A stretch of 64,000 nucleotides of DNA from CAWJMD01 sp963700925. Lineage in GTDB: Bacteria > Actinomycetota > Actinomycetes > Actinomycetales > CAWJMD01. The notes under the pieces are model-generated. The model did no database searches and was not told the DNA's origin. It was given only the letters and a program-made list of their open reading frames with translations. This document shows positions 51,889 to 60,592 of this stretch, in pieces; within the stretch, counting starts at the first letter, position 1; each line of letters opens with the position of its first letter. The stretch lies in NCBI GenBank assembly GCA_963700925.1, contig OY969553.1, positions 3,782,001-3,846,000 of the forward strand, given 5' to 3'. The position numbers and the translations under genes were made by a program.

Positions 51889-52269
51889 ATGCTGAATGAC
51901 GGCAAAGTGACAGCAAACATCCCGTGCGCAGACATCAATCGAGCGCGTCAGTTCTACGCCGACAAGCTCGGCATGACGCCGGCGAACGACTACGGGGCCT
52001 TCCTCGAGTACACGACGGCGGGTGGCACGTCATTCGGTCTGTACGAGACGCAGTACGCCGGCATGGCTGGTCACACGCTCGCGCAGTGGCACGTCGCGAA
52101 TATCGAGGACGAGGTACGTGACCTGAAGGCCAAGGGCATCGAGTTCGAGGTGTACGACATGCCGGGCGTCGAGTGGAACGGTGAGGTCGCCTCGCTGGGT
52201 GAGCTGGGAAAGGCAGCGTGGTTCAAGGACAGCGAGGGCAACATCCTGTGCTTGGACGAGCCTGCATAG
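51889..52269 (+). CDS. VOC/glyoxalase-like protein
   Basis: 126 aa, with GGGAGAAAAG directly upstream of the ATG. Two beta-alpha-beta-beta-beta modules: CADINRARQFYADKLGM, then YTTAGGTSFGLYETQYAG, AQWHVANIEDEVRDLKAKGI and KAAWFKDSEGNILCLDEP. These are the typical VOC family elements; metal ligands are not certain. Small stand-alone VOC proteins serve in antibiotic binding, methylglyoxal or aromatic chemistry, and none is favoured here. The next gene starts 20 bp later, so they may be co-transcribed. Confidence 0.85.
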   Translation: MLNDGKVTANIPCADINRARQFYADKLGMTPANDYGAFLEYTTAGGTSFGLYETQYAGMAGHTLAQWHVANIEDEVRDLKAKGIEFEVYDMPGVEWNGEVASLGELGKAAWFKDSEGNILCLDEPA

Positions 52270-52289
52270 AACCGATTGCGAAGGTCGTG

Positions 52290-53315
52290 ATGGCTGGTCT
52301 TCGAATCTTCACGACCACTGTCGCCCTCGTCTGCCTGCTGGGCGTCTTGGGGACTCCGGTCGCGGCGACGCCAGCCACCGCGCACCCGGCCGCGGCCGCC
52401 GCTCTCGCGGGGCCCATCCAGTTCGGTGCGGCCCAGCCTGTCGTCCCCGGCAAGACGAAGGTCCAGTCGATCCAGGCCCTGGAACAGGTCGCCGGGCGGC
52501 GGCTGGCCGTGATCCGCATCTACGACCTCTGGAACCAGCCCTTCCCCGACGCGGCGGCGACCTGGCTGAAGTCGACGGGCCACACGATGTTCCTTTCGGT
52601 GCGGGCCAAGCGCACCAACGGCACATTCGTCCAGTGGGCCGACATCGCGGCGGCCCGGCCAGGGGATCCCTTGTACGCAGACATGGTGCGGTGGGCCGAT
52701 GCCGTCAAGGCCTACGGGGCTCCGATGTACTTCTCGTTCAACCACGAGCCCGAGACGACGGTGTCGAAGCCCAGCGGCAACGCGACGCAGTACATCGCTG
52801 CCTGGCGAGCCGTCGTCGGAGTGTTCCGCGATCGCGGTGTCACGAACGCCACCCATGCGTGGGTACCAGCGGTCAGCAACTTCTCCGTTGCGACGACCAG
52901 CCCCCAGTACGCCCCGAGCTTCTACCCGGGTGACGCGTGGGTCGACCACATCGCGATCGATGCCTACAACATGTACTGCCGGCTCAAGGATGGTCGGTTC
53001 TACCGTCCCTGGCGCTCCCTCCAGCAGGTCCTCGAACCCTTCATGCAGTTCGCGGCTCAACACCCGACTCCGAGCTTGATCGTCGCCGAGTTCGGGACAC
53101 CAGAGGATCCCGCCCAACCCCAGCGCAAGGCCCAGTGGCTGGACGAGGCGAATCTGCTGTTCCAGCAGCCTGCCTATGCGCGCTTCCGCGCCCTGTCGTA
53201 CTGGAACCAGATGTCCATCAACTTCGCGGGGTGCGACTTCAGGGTCACGAGCAGCAGCGCCGCCCAACAGGCATTCGTCCGGATGGCGCAGGACCCGTAC
53301 TACGGCGCGCCGTAG
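52290..53315 (+). CDS. Secreted GH26-like glycoside hydrolase
   Basis: 341 aa. Sec signal about 1-28 (MAGLRIFTTTVALVCLLGVL, cut near AATPA). The rest has the TIM-barrel pattern of clan GH-A: proton donor Glu153 in YFSFNHEPE (GH26 proteins have HExxG here, while this has HEPE), aromatic-rich middle (WVDHIAIDAYNMYC), and nucleophile Glu267 in LIVAEFGTPED. Family members attack beta-mannans or related glucans outside the cell. Close spacing to the VOC gene is probably incidental. The substrate is not determined. Confidence 0.75.
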   Translation: MAGLRIFTTTVALVCLLGVLGTPVAATPATAHPAAAAALAGPIQFGAAQPVVPGKTKVQSIQALEQVAGRRLAVIRIYDLWNQPFPDAAATWLKSTGHTMFLSVRAKRTNGTFVQWADIAAARPGDPLYADMVRWADAVKAYGAPMYFSFNHEPETTVSKPSGNATQYIAAWRAVVGVFRDRGVTNATHAWVPAVSNFSVATTSPQYAPSFYPGDAWVDHIAIDAYNMYCRLKDGRFYRPWRSLQQVLEPFMQFAAQHPTPSLIVAEFGTPEDPAQPQRKAQWLDEANLLFQQPAYARFRALSYWNQMSINFAGCDFRVTSSSAAQQAFVRMAQDPYYGAP

Positions 53316-53345
53316 TCCAGTGCTACAGATCGGCCGCCCTCTGCG

Positions 53346-53582
53346 TCACGGCTGGTCGGGCGTGGCTTCCTTCGAGGTGCGGCGTGGGGACTGGGTGCTG
53401 GCGTCGGCGTCCGGATGCTCGGTCCGCTCGAGCGAGTCGGCCAGGACCGCCTCGGCCTGGGCCTTCGGGTCGTCGCTGCCGACGGCGCGCTCCTCGGGCA
53501 GCAGGTTCGACCGCTTCGCGACGTTCCTGTCGTCCGGCGTCTCTTCGTGGTCTGCGTGTCGACCGTGCGACTCTTCGCTCAT
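53346..53582 (-). CDS. Small hydrophilic actinobacterial protein
   Basis: 78 aa, no hydrophobic segment, charged and disordered. The central block (NVAKRSNLLPEERAVGSDDP, then KAQAEAVLADSLERTE) is what I recognise as a conserved actinobacterial small protein pattern of unknown function; the ends are low-complexity. AGGA lies upstream of the ATG. Faces away from the GH26-like gene. Confidence 0.6.
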   Translation of the reverse strand: MSEESHGRHADHEETPDDRNVAKRSNLLPEERAVGSDDPKAQAEAVLADSLERTEHPDADASTQSPRRTSKEATPDQP

Positions 53583-53634
53583 CCGACGGTCCTACCCCAT
53601 GTGGCTGGGTGAGGCGACAGGAGCGTTGGGATGT

Positions 53635-54255
53635 CTAGGTGAGGAGGAGCGTCACCCCGACTGCCCCCGTGTAGAGGTGCGCCCAGAACGGCGGGTTGAA
53701 CAGCCCTGCGAACCGCGTCGCCACGAACCCGGCTGCGAAGGCCAGGCCCCAGGCGACACCCGTCCAACCGAGCCAGGTCGGAAGGGCATCCGAGGCCAGC
53801 ACGGCGAACCCGAGCACGGCAGACGCGACATAGGCGGTGAGCATGTGCACGGTGTACAGCGCTCCGGCCCACTGGTCATGGGCCGCGAACCCGTCGGGCA
53901 CGTGCCCATCGGCGACGGTCCGCTCGGCCGCCCAGGGCACCACGGTGAGGCGGAAGGCGAGCGACGCGATCCAGCAGACCGCGCCCAGCACGTAGACCGC
54001 CGTTGCCATCGCGGCCAGAACCGTTGCGCTGCCTTCCTCCACGGACGCGGCCAGGCCCGCCAAGCCGGCGGGCGTGACCACCAGTCCCGCGATCATCCAG
54101 GTGTGGATCCAGGCCCTGCGGCGGCGGTCGGCGTGGATGATCGGCAGTGACTCCGGCAGCGGACGCTGGTAGTCCAGGCGCCACGCGCCGGCGCCCACGA
54201 TGAAGATCACGAGTCCAGCGAGAAGGACACCGCCGGCGAGCTTCGAAGTGTCCAC
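53635..54255 (-). CDS. Membrane protein with about six helices, function unknown
   Basis: 206 aa from the GTG at 54255 (VDTSKLAGG); the frame to 54318 is open but unsupported. Hydrophobic segments lie near 8-25, 50-70, 78-100, 130-150, 155-175 and 185-203. Loops have conserved-looking charges (HADRRRRAWIHTW, then FAAHDQWAGALYTVHMLTAY). It looks like an uncharacterised integral membrane protein. Divergent from the DHFR-like gene; 74 bp between starts. Confidence 0.7.
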   Translation of the reverse strand: MDTSKLAGGVLLAGLVIFIVGAGAWRLDYQRPLPESLPIIHADRRRRAWIHTWMIAGLVVTPAGLAGLAASVEEGSATVLAAMATAVYVLGAVCWIASLAFRLTVVPWAAERTVADGHVPDGFAAHDQWAGALYTVHMLTAYVASAVLGFAVLASDALPTWLGWTGVAWGLAFAAGFVATRFAGLFNPPFWAHLYTGAVGVTLLLT

Positions 54256-54329
54256 GCCCGGATCCTGCCAGTGATCTACGGGTGACAGAACGCTATTTTT
54301 GGGGCCATCCCAAGGCAAAGGAGAGGCCC

Positions 54330-54911
54330 GTGGGCAAGGTGGTCATGTACAGCTCGGTGTCGGTGGACGGCTTCATCGCGGACGAGAACGACCAGCCCGG
54401 ACCCCTGTTCGACTGGTTGCTCAGCGGTGACGTGCCGTTGGACGAGAGCGGCGCGTTGAAGGTGTCGCAAACGTCCTACGACTACACCCGGCCGTACTGG
54501 GACCAGATCGGCGCGACCATCGCCGGCCGCCACGTCTTCGACATGACGGACGGCTGGGACGGGAAGCCTCCGGGCGGGGTCGACCACGTGGTCGTCGTAA
54601 CGCACCGGCCGAAGCCCGAGGGTTGGGACCCCCAGGCTCCGTTCCACTTCGTCGACGGCGTCGAAGCAGCCGTGGCCAAGGCGCAGGAGCTTGCGGGTGA
54701 CCGCATCGTCGAGGTCGCCGCTGGCGACGTCGGTGGCCAGGTGCTTGCCGCGGGCCTGGTCGACGAGGTGCGCATGGACGTGGTACCCGTGGTGTTCGGG
54801 TCCGGCAAGCGCTACTTCGGGTCGGTCAACGCGCAGCACCTGTTGGAGGATCCTGACGTGGTGATTCGTGGCAACCGGGTGCTTCACCTGAGCTGTCGGG
54901 TGCGCCGTTGA
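54330..54911 (+). CDS. Dihydrofolate reductase-like (RibD C-terminal) protein
   Basis: 193 aa from the GTG at 54330, preceded by AAAGGAGAGGCCC. Begins GKVVMYSSVSVDGFIADEND, then GPLFDWLLSGD, typical of the DHFR-like family; the C-terminal half ends VAAGDVGGQVLAAGLVDEVR and MDVVPVVFGSGKRYFG, homologous to the partial gene at 1-345. NADPH-dependent reductase; substrate unknown. It is followed by tRNA-Gly on the other strand. Confidence 0.88.
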   Translation: MGKVVMYSSVSVDGFIADENDQPGPLFDWLLSGDVPLDESGALKVSQTSYDYTRPYWDQIGATIAGRHVFDMTDGWDGKPPGGVDHVVVVTHRPKPEGWDPQAPFHFVDGVEAAVAKAQELAGDRIVEVAAGDVGGQVLAAGLVDEVRMDVVPVVFGSGKRYFGSVNAQHLLEDPDVVIRGNRVLHLSCRVRR

Positions 54912-54954
54912 CCGAGACCCGGTTGGAGTGTGCATCTGACCGGGGCTGTGTGGT

Positions 54955-55028
54955 TGGAGCGGGTGACCGGGATCGAACCGGCATGGCCAGCTTGGAAGGC
55001 TGGGGCTCTACCATTGAGCTACACCCGC
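54955..55028 (-). tRNA. tRNA-Gly (anticodon TCC), CCA encoded
   Basis: Minus strand from 55028: acceptor GCGGGTG pairs with CACCCGC, D arm TAGCTCAATGGTAGAGC, anticodon loop CTTCCAA (TCC), T loop GGTTCGATCCC, discriminator T and CCA at 54957-54955. 74 nt. Confidence 0.97.
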
Positions 55029-55148
55029 ACGACACCGGGCGAACCGGCGCGCTGAGCCAGGATAGTGCCTCGCCGCCAGTGGGAAGTGCGTCGCCCACCA
55101 CGTCCGCGCGGCAGTAGCCTGAGGCCGTGCCGGACCGTCGTCCGGCCG

Positions 55149-55225
55149 CGGGGTGTGGCGCAGCTTGGTAGCGCGTCCGCTTTGGGAGCGGAAGGCCCCC
55201 GGTTCGAATCCGGGTACCCCGACCA
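55149..55225 (+). tRNA. tRNA-Pro (anticodon TGG), CCA encoded; element target
   Basis: Acceptor CGGGGTG pairs with TACCCCG (one G-U), D arm TGGCGCAGCTTGGTAGCGC, anticodon loop TTTGGGA (TGG), T loop GGTTCGAATCC, discriminator A and CCA at 55223-55225. 77 nt. The anticodon-to-CCA half is repeated at 60593-60643, so it is the attB for the adjacent element. Confidence 0.97.
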
Positions 55226-55231
55226 GCAAGG
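55181..55231 (+). repeat. 51-bp direct repeat, left (attL, inside tRNA-Pro)
   Basis: Begins at the anticodon loop and runs to 6 bp past the CCA. Differs from 60593-60643 at one base (A versus G in the T loop). Reconstitutes the complete tRNA. Confidence 0.85.
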
Positions 55232-55291
55232 ATGACTCTGTGTAACCGGCCCGGAAGGGCCGCGTGCAACAACTCGTGCAACATCTCCCCC

Positions 55292-55660
55292 TCAGACGCG
55301 GCGGGGGAGCGTCGAGCCGTCCCCGTCAGCCGCGAGTTGAGACAACGCTCGGGCCACCTCGGCATCACGGCCTTCAACTGGGTGCATGTAGCGCAGGGCG
55401 GCGCTCTAGGTGGAGTGCCCGAGCCGTCCCTTGAGGTCCGCCAAGGACGCCCCCGCAGCGGCTGCGCAAGTCCCTCATCCGTAGGTCGGCCGCGGCGCTA
55501 CGAGTCGAGATCGCCGATGACGGAGGAGCGATGCTCACAGGGCGGGCAAGCAGCTCACCGCGTGCAGTGTTGAGGGCCAACCAGCCGTGCCTGCTCGCGT
55601 CCGACCGTTGCCGTATCGGGCTTGATCGGCAGTCCACTCTCTGAAGGGCCATCTGGCCTC
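55292..55660 (-). pseudogene. Tyrosine recombinase (integrase) C-terminal remnant
   Basis: On the minus strand, ending at a TGA at 55294-55292. A C-terminal integrase catalytic region can be read: DLR of box II near 55490, then after a frameshift CAAAAGASLADLKGRLGHST, an in-frame TAG, and SAALRYMHPVEGRDAEVARA. LGHST is the HxxR/LGH box and the Tyr of RYMH fits the catalytic nucleophile. Two or more disabling changes are visible, and upstream of about 55500 the frame is not readable. The gene lies next to tRNA-Pro, as expected for the element's own integrase. 55660 is only an approximate limit. Confidence 0.75.
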
Positions 55661-55737
55661 GAACATGAGGGACGTCGACGGCCTCCTCGACGTTGGACGG
55701 CGGGACTATCCACTACGTGATCCGGGGTTGCGCTGCC

Positions 55738-56079
55738 TCAGTCGTCGTCGGGACCTTCGGCGCCCTCGTCGGAGTCGTCATCTTCCTCCAGACCGGTCAC
55801 GGTGAACTCTGCATCGATCTGCACCTCGACCACCGAGCCGTCGGCGCGTTGTACCTCCACGCCATAGGCGGCGCCGTCGTCACCGGTCTCCGTGTCGACG
55901 ACCTCGCCGGGGACTTCGCTGGTGGCAGCCGCAACGGCCTTCGTCAGCGTCGCGCCCGTTAGCTCCTGGTCCTCGGTCTCCCCGGCTTCTACGGATGCTG
56001 CGGATGCGATCCCGCCGGCACCACCCAGCGCTAGAACGGCACCCGCCCCTGCGACCAACCACCTCGTGCTCGTCTTCAT
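55738..56079 (-). CDS. Secreted PepSY-domain protein
   Basis: 113 aa with a signal peptide (MKTSTRWLVAGAGAVLALGG, cleaved near IASAAS) and GGAGAAGGAGAAACG upstream of the ATG. The mature part has the PepSY pattern TKAVAAATSEVPGEVVDTET, then GDDGAAYGVEVQRADGSVVE, and ends with a very acidic tail (EEDDDSDEGAEGPDDD). PepSY proteins inhibit proteases or bind envelope signals. It is the last gene after the histidine kinase and response regulator, so it is probably the regulated or sensed partner of the two-component system. Confidence 0.85.
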   Translation of the reverse strand: MKTSTRWLVAGAGAVLALGGAGGIASAASVEAGETEDQELTGATLTKAVAAATSEVPGEVVDTETGDDGAAYGVEVQRADGSVVEVQIDAEFTVTGLEEDDDSDEGAEGPDDD

Positions 56080-56152
56080 CGTTTCTCCTTCTCCCGTCTC
56101 ACCGACTGTCCGACCATCATGCCTCGGTCATGCTGAGAGACCGCTGAGAAGC

Positions 56153-57532
56153 TCAGACGTCCCCGATGGGCAGGGTCACAGTGATCCGGGCACCGCCCAG
56201 CGGGCTGGCGTCGGCGTGAGCGCTTCCGCCGTGCGCCCGTGCGATGTCGGCGGCGATGGCCAGGCCAAGACCAGCACCACCGCGGTCGCGGTCGCGTGCC
56301 TCATCGAGCCGTTGGAACCGCTCGAAGACGGCATCGCGGGCGCTCTCCGGTATGCCGGCGCCGTCGTCCTCGACCGTGAGGCGCACGAGGCTGTTATCTC
56401 GCCGGACGCCGACGGCGACGCACGTCCGTGCATGCCGGTAGGCGTTGTCGAGTAGGTTGCGCAGCACACGCTCGACCAGGACGCGGTCCACGAGCGCCTG
56501 TACCGGCTCGACCCCGCTGATATCCACTCGCCGACGCGCCCCGGCCGCCCGCTCGGGAGCCGTCATGACATCGACCATGTCGTCGACGTCGACAGGTTCG
56601 CGCCGCAGGCGCATCTCGCCCGCATCGATACGAGCGAGCAGGAGAAGTTCCTCGGTCAGGACCTGCATCCGCAGGATGTCCTCGAGTACATCCGCACTGA
56701 CCGAGCTCCAGTCCACGTCGGTCCGCAAGGTTCGGGCGGTTTCCAGCTGGGTCCGTGCGCTGGTGATCGGACTCCGGAGCTCATGGGCGGCGTCGGCGAC
56801 GAAGCCACGTTGCCGCTCCACGCTGCGCTCCAGCCGGCCCAGCATGGCGTTCAGGGTCCGCGCTAGCCGGCCGACCTCGTCATTGCGGGGTGGTTCAGGT
56901 ACCCGTCGGTGCAGTTCCGAGCCGGTGATCGCCTCGGCTTGTGCACGGATGCCCTCGATCGGCGCGAGCGTTCTGCTGACCACGACCCAGATGGCGACCG
57001 CAAGCGCCACCACCAGCGCCGGGAGGCCGCGCAGACCCAGGCTTGCGGCCCGTCCCACCGTCTCGCCGACCTCCTCGGAGGAAACGGCGACGATCACGGT
57101 CACCGGCCCGTCCGCTGCCTCAACCGTGGTGGCCGCGACCACGAACGGCGGCCCGTCCGCCTCCTCCAGCGGAAGCCGGTCCACCGTCCCCAAGATCGTC
57201 TCTCCCAGCCCCGGCCTCGCAACGTCCAGTGGAGGAACGCCCTCGATGTTGGCGCTGGAAGTCAGCACGCCCGCACCGGAAACGACCTGCACGAGCACCT
57301 CGTCCGGGTCGTCGACAGGAACAGGGTGCGGCAGGGCGTCACGGGCAGCGAGATCGGCCCATGCCTGGGAACGCAGCTCGGTCGTCACCCGAAGCTCGTC
57401 GAGAAGAATGGACCGAAGTGCGACTCCGAGCAGAATCCCCGCCACAACGAGAACCAGCGTCACGAGCAAGACAGCCAGCAACACCATCCTGGTCCGCAGC
57501 GACAGCCACCTCGCCCCGAGCGCCTCAGACAT
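56153..57532 (-). CDS. Sensor histidine kinase
   Basis: 459 aa. TM1 at about 16-38, a periplasmic domain of about 125 residues, TM2 at about 167-187, HAMP to about 240. His box FVADAAHELRSPITSARTQL with His250, N box LRNLLDNAYRHA, D and G boxes VEDDGAGIPESARDAVFERF and GGAGLGLAIAADIARAHGG, so it is an intact kinase. Overlaps the response regulator by 8 bases, so they are translated together. Signal unknown; neighbour PepSY suggests envelope state. Confidence 0.93.
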   Translation of the reverse strand: MSEALGARWLSLRTRMVLLAVLLVTLVLVVAGILLGVALRSILLDELRVTTELRSQAWADLAARDALPHPVPVDDPDEVLVQVVSGAGVLTSSANIEGVPPLDVARPGLGETILGTVDRLPLEEADGPPFVVAATTVEAADGPVTVIVAVSSEEVGETVGRAASLGLRGLPALVVALAVAIWVVVSRTLAPIEGIRAQAEAITGSELHRRVPEPPRNDEVGRLARTLNAMLGRLERSVERQRGFVADAAHELRSPITSARTQLETARTLRTDVDWSSVSADVLEDILRMQVLTEELLLLARIDAGEMRLRREPVDVDDMVDVMTAPERAAGARRRVDISGVEPVQALVDRVLVERVLRNLLDNAYRHARTCVAVGVRRDNSLVRLTVEDDGAGIPESARDAVFERFQRLDEARDRDRGGAGLGLAIAADIARAHGGSAHADASPLGGARITVTLPIGDV

Positions 57533-58199
57533 CGGTCGACAACCGGTACCCGTGCCCGCGCACGGTCTCGATCAAAGGACGGTCGAACGGGCGGTCGATC
57601 TTCCGGCGGAGGTAACCGACGTACACCTCGACGAGATTGGGATGCCGTTCCCAAGAGGCACCCCAAACGTGCTCGAGCAGATTCTGCTTCGAGACCACCT
57701 CGCCCGCGTGATGCATGAGGTACTCCAGAAGCGCGAACTCCCGAACGGTCAGGTCGATGGCGACGCCATCGCGCTGCACCTCGCGACGGCCGGGATCCAA
57801 TCGCAGGTCATGCACGGTGAGCGTCGCACGACGCGGCGGCCCGCTGCGCCGCAGCAGCGCATGCAGTCGGGCGACCAGGACGGGATACGAGAAGGGCTTA
57901 CGCAGGAAGTCGTCGACACCCAGGTCGAGGGCGTCGGCTTCGTCGTACTCCCCGTCCTTGGCCGTCAGCATCAGGATCGGCGTCCCGACCCCTTCGGCGC
58001 GGAGCCGCCGACACACCTCGTAGCCATTCAGCCTGGGCAACATGACATCGAGGACGATGACATCGAACGCGTCGTCAACCGCCGCAACGTAACCAGACCA
58101 GCCGTCGCGGGCGATGTCGACCGCGAAGCCCTGACTCCTCAATCCCCTCGCCAGAGCGTCAACCAGCCGTCGCTCGTCGTCGATCAACAAGACCCTCAC
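57525..58199 (-). CDS. OmpR/PhoB-family response regulator
   Basis: 224 aa from the GTG at 58199 (VRVLLIDDERR). Receiver domain: acidic pocket IDDE at 6-9, phosphoacceptor Asp51 in VIVLDVMLPRLNGYE, Thr/Lys in LMLTAKD and DDFLRKPFSYP. The C-terminal winged helix ends EVYVGYLRRKIDRPFDRPLI and ETVRGHGYRL. Directly upstream of the kinase and co-transcribed. The longer frame to 58283 lacks a start with a ribosome binding site. Direct target not in view, possibly its own cluster. Confidence 0.93.
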   Translation of the reverse strand: MRVLLIDDERRLVDALARGLRSQGFAVDIARDGWSGYVAAVDDAFDVIVLDVMLPRLNGYEVCRRLRAEGVGTPILMLTAKDGEYDEADALDLGVDDFLRKPFSYPVLVARLHALLRRSGPPRRATLTVHDLRLDPGRREVQRDGVAIDLTVREFALLEYLMHHAGEVVSKQNLLEHVWGASWERHPNLVEVYVGYLRRKIDRPFDRPLIETVRGHGYRLSTDV

Positions 58200-59055
58200 G
58201 TCGACACCGACGGCGCAGCAGGCGCAGAGCCAGCGGTCGTACTCCACAAGCACGGCGGTTCCGGTCCAGCGTCCGGCCGGCACCCTGCGACGTGGCCCGG
58301 TGGCGATGACCAGCGCGTCCCTCGATGACGCACATCTGTCAGCTTCATAGCCAGGCTCCCTGCTCTGTGTGGCTCATCGTCGCGCACTGACTCCGCACGC
58401 GGGAGACGAACCACTTGTCCGCAAGGCAGACCCGAGCAAACAGGCGCCTCACGGCCTTGGGGACCAGGCCTCAAGGGCCGTGTCTGGATCGTCGAAACGC
58501 CGACATGCGACAACCCGCACGCACTGCCCGCCTGTGCTGAGTGAAGTCCGCGCCGCTACGGTCGTTCGGTGCCCGGACGATGCCGTCCTAGACCGTCACT
58601 GGCTGACGGTCATCCATGTCGTGTCCGGGGGCCGCGATCGTAACCGACTACTGAGGTTGCGTCGTGACGAGTGCCCGTGCCTTTGACAGTCTGACGACAG
58701 GTGCTTTGGCTCGGTGCGGTCATCGTCGCGACCGTGGCCACCCCTCTTCGGTTTGGCCACGCGAGCGTGATTGTCCGGATGGTCAGCAGGGCAGTCGTAA
58801 GACGGCACGGTGAGTTCGGATCATGACTCGCCAAGTGTGACGGCATGAGCAGGCTCACCTGGACACCACGGCCACAACCGCCGAGGACGCGGCCACTTGG
58901 GGTAGAGATGGCCGGCCGCGCACTTTGGTGGCGCGCTTGCCGGGTGTCCGGGTGAAGTTGCGCTGGCGGAATGTCTCAGAAAGATTGACATGCACCTAAA
59001 GGACATCGGCCGTGTTGGTGAGCACCCGGGACGCTGGTTTGCTGACGCGTGGATG
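58200..59055. other. Gene-free stretch inside the tRNA-Pro element
   Basis: About 850 bp. The short reading frames on both strands show no recognisable domain, no good ribosome binding site and no coherent amino-acid pattern. The part closest to 58199 should hold the promoter of the response regulator operon. The rest is likely degraded element DNA. No RNA fold was confirmed. Confidence 0.6.
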
Positions 59056-59109
59056 GTTCCTGGATGCACCCAAGTTCCTGGATGCACCCAAGTTCCTGGA
59101 TGCACCCAA
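59056..59109 (+). repeat. 3 x 18-bp perfect tandem repeat
   Basis: The unit GTTCCTGGATGCACCCAA is repeated exactly three times (59056-59073, 59074-59091, 59092-59109). 18 bp keeps frame; read in the phase of the upstream open frame it encodes FLDAPK three times. It lies 60 bp upstream of the phytase remnant and may be a decayed variable-number repeat. Confidence 0.8.
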
Positions 59110-59168
59110 GACAGTTGAGTCCTGCCCCGTGGGTAGGCGTGCCCGCTCGCCTCTCGGGTGGCGTTCCG

Positions 59169-60249
59169 ATGGCCTGGCCTGTGTCCGGCCTGGCGGCCCT
59201 TGCCCTGACCTCCGCCCTGGTGGTGCTGCCTGCGCCGCCCGCTGCCCTGTCGTTGTGGATCCGGTCCGAGTCACTGCCGAGGTGGAGACGGCCCCGGTCA
59301 GCACTAGTGGCGACTCGGCGGACGATCCTTCGATCTGGGTCCATCCGGAGAACCCGGCACTCTCACTGGTGATCGGCAACAACAAGCAGGGGTCGCTGGA
59401 GACGTTCAACCTCGACGGCAGTCCGCAACAGCGACTGACGAGCGCGAACCCCTTCTGGGGGAACTCCGACGTGCGGCAGGGGGTCACCATCGGCGGCGTC
59501 GAGCGCGACGTCGTAGCGGCTTCCAACTCGGGCCTTCAGCTGTTCGACGTGAATCTGTCCAGCGCCTGCTGAGGCGGCAGAACGACAACGGCCTCGGCAC
59601 CGGTGGGGGAGAAGGGGTCTGCCTGTATGAGAGCGAGGTCACTGGCGACGTCTCCGCCTTCATGGTGGCTCGCTCTGGCCGGGTGCGGCAGTTCGAGCTC
59701 TCCGACCGAGACCGCGACGGTCTGCTCGAGGCGACCCGAACGCGGGAGTTCCAAGTCGGTTCCGAGAGCGAGGGCTGCGCGGCCGACGACGCCACCGGGG
59801 CGTTGTACATCTCCGAGGAGGACGTCGGCCTGTGGCGGTACGGAGCGGAGCCCGACAGTGGGGACACCCGCACCCTTGTCGACGATGTGCAGGATGATGG
59901 GCGCATCGCGGCAGACGCCGAAGGGGTCACGATCATCGACCTCGGAGGGACCAGCGGATACGTCGTCGTCTCAGCGCAGAACGTTGAGAACCCTCAACAG
60001 AACTACTTCGTGGTCTACGACCGAGCCCGCACCAACGACTTCGTCGGCTCGTTCCAAGTCGTCACCGGGGAGGTGACCGACGGCTGCTCGCGCATCGACG
60101 GGATCGCCGCCCATGCAGGCAACCTCGGGCCAGCATTCCCACAGGGGATGTTCGTGTGCCAGGACAACAACAATGGGACACCGGGCAGCGCCGGTGAGCA
60201 GAACTTCAAACTAGTCAGGCTCGAGAAGGTCGTCGATCTCGACACCTAG
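59169..60249 (+). pseudogene. Beta-propeller (3-)phytase, frameshifted
   Basis: Three overlapping frames make one BPP-type phytase. Frame one (59169) gives the secretion signal MAWPVSGLAALALTSALVVL. A shift near 59255 leads to DDPSIWVHPENPALSLVIGN, then KQGSLETFNLDG and ASNSGLQLFDVNL; a stop follows at 59570. A second shift near 59558 leads to GEGVCLYESEVTGDVSAFMV, SESEGCAADDATGALYISEE, ITAHAGNL-like and MFVCQDNNNGT, ending at TAG 60249. Key BPP motifs are all present but no intact reading frame exists. It was probably a secreted calcium-dependent phytase. Confidence 0.8.
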
Positions 60250-60592
60250 TCCGCGATCGGACAGGCCGATGAAAGTGCTGCGACAGGCCATGTGTCCCGG
60301 CCGGTGGAGACCGTCCTGCGCATGACGCCGTTGCTCTTTCCCTTCGGCCGATCGTAGGTGTAGCCGGCGCGCTGAAGGCCGTTCTCCTACGGCAGTGTCC
60401 ACGCGGACGACGGCGCCGACCGCAGGTACGTCTACCGATGGGCGGTCAAGACCCGACAGTTGGGGTCAGCGTGCGACATCGTGCGACTTCTCGCGGCCGT
60501 CACCGGGCACGAGGGGTCGCCCACGGTCAAGTCGGCCGGTCGATCTGTGCTCACCGACTCCCGCACGGGCGAGCACAAGCCATTCGGTCTGA
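60250..60592. other. Gene-poor right end of the tRNA-Pro element
   Basis: About 340 bp between the phytase stop and the attR repeat. A few coherent residues (SYGSVHADDGADRRYVYRWA near 60390-60450) may be a fragment of an unidentified gene but I could not assign it. No start, RNA gene or promoter was seen. Confidence 0.5.

Noticed and set aside
58200..59055. Hidden protein genes or a riboswitch in the element
   Set aside because: Frames show no coherent sequence, ribosome binding site or conserved RNA motif that I could recognise.
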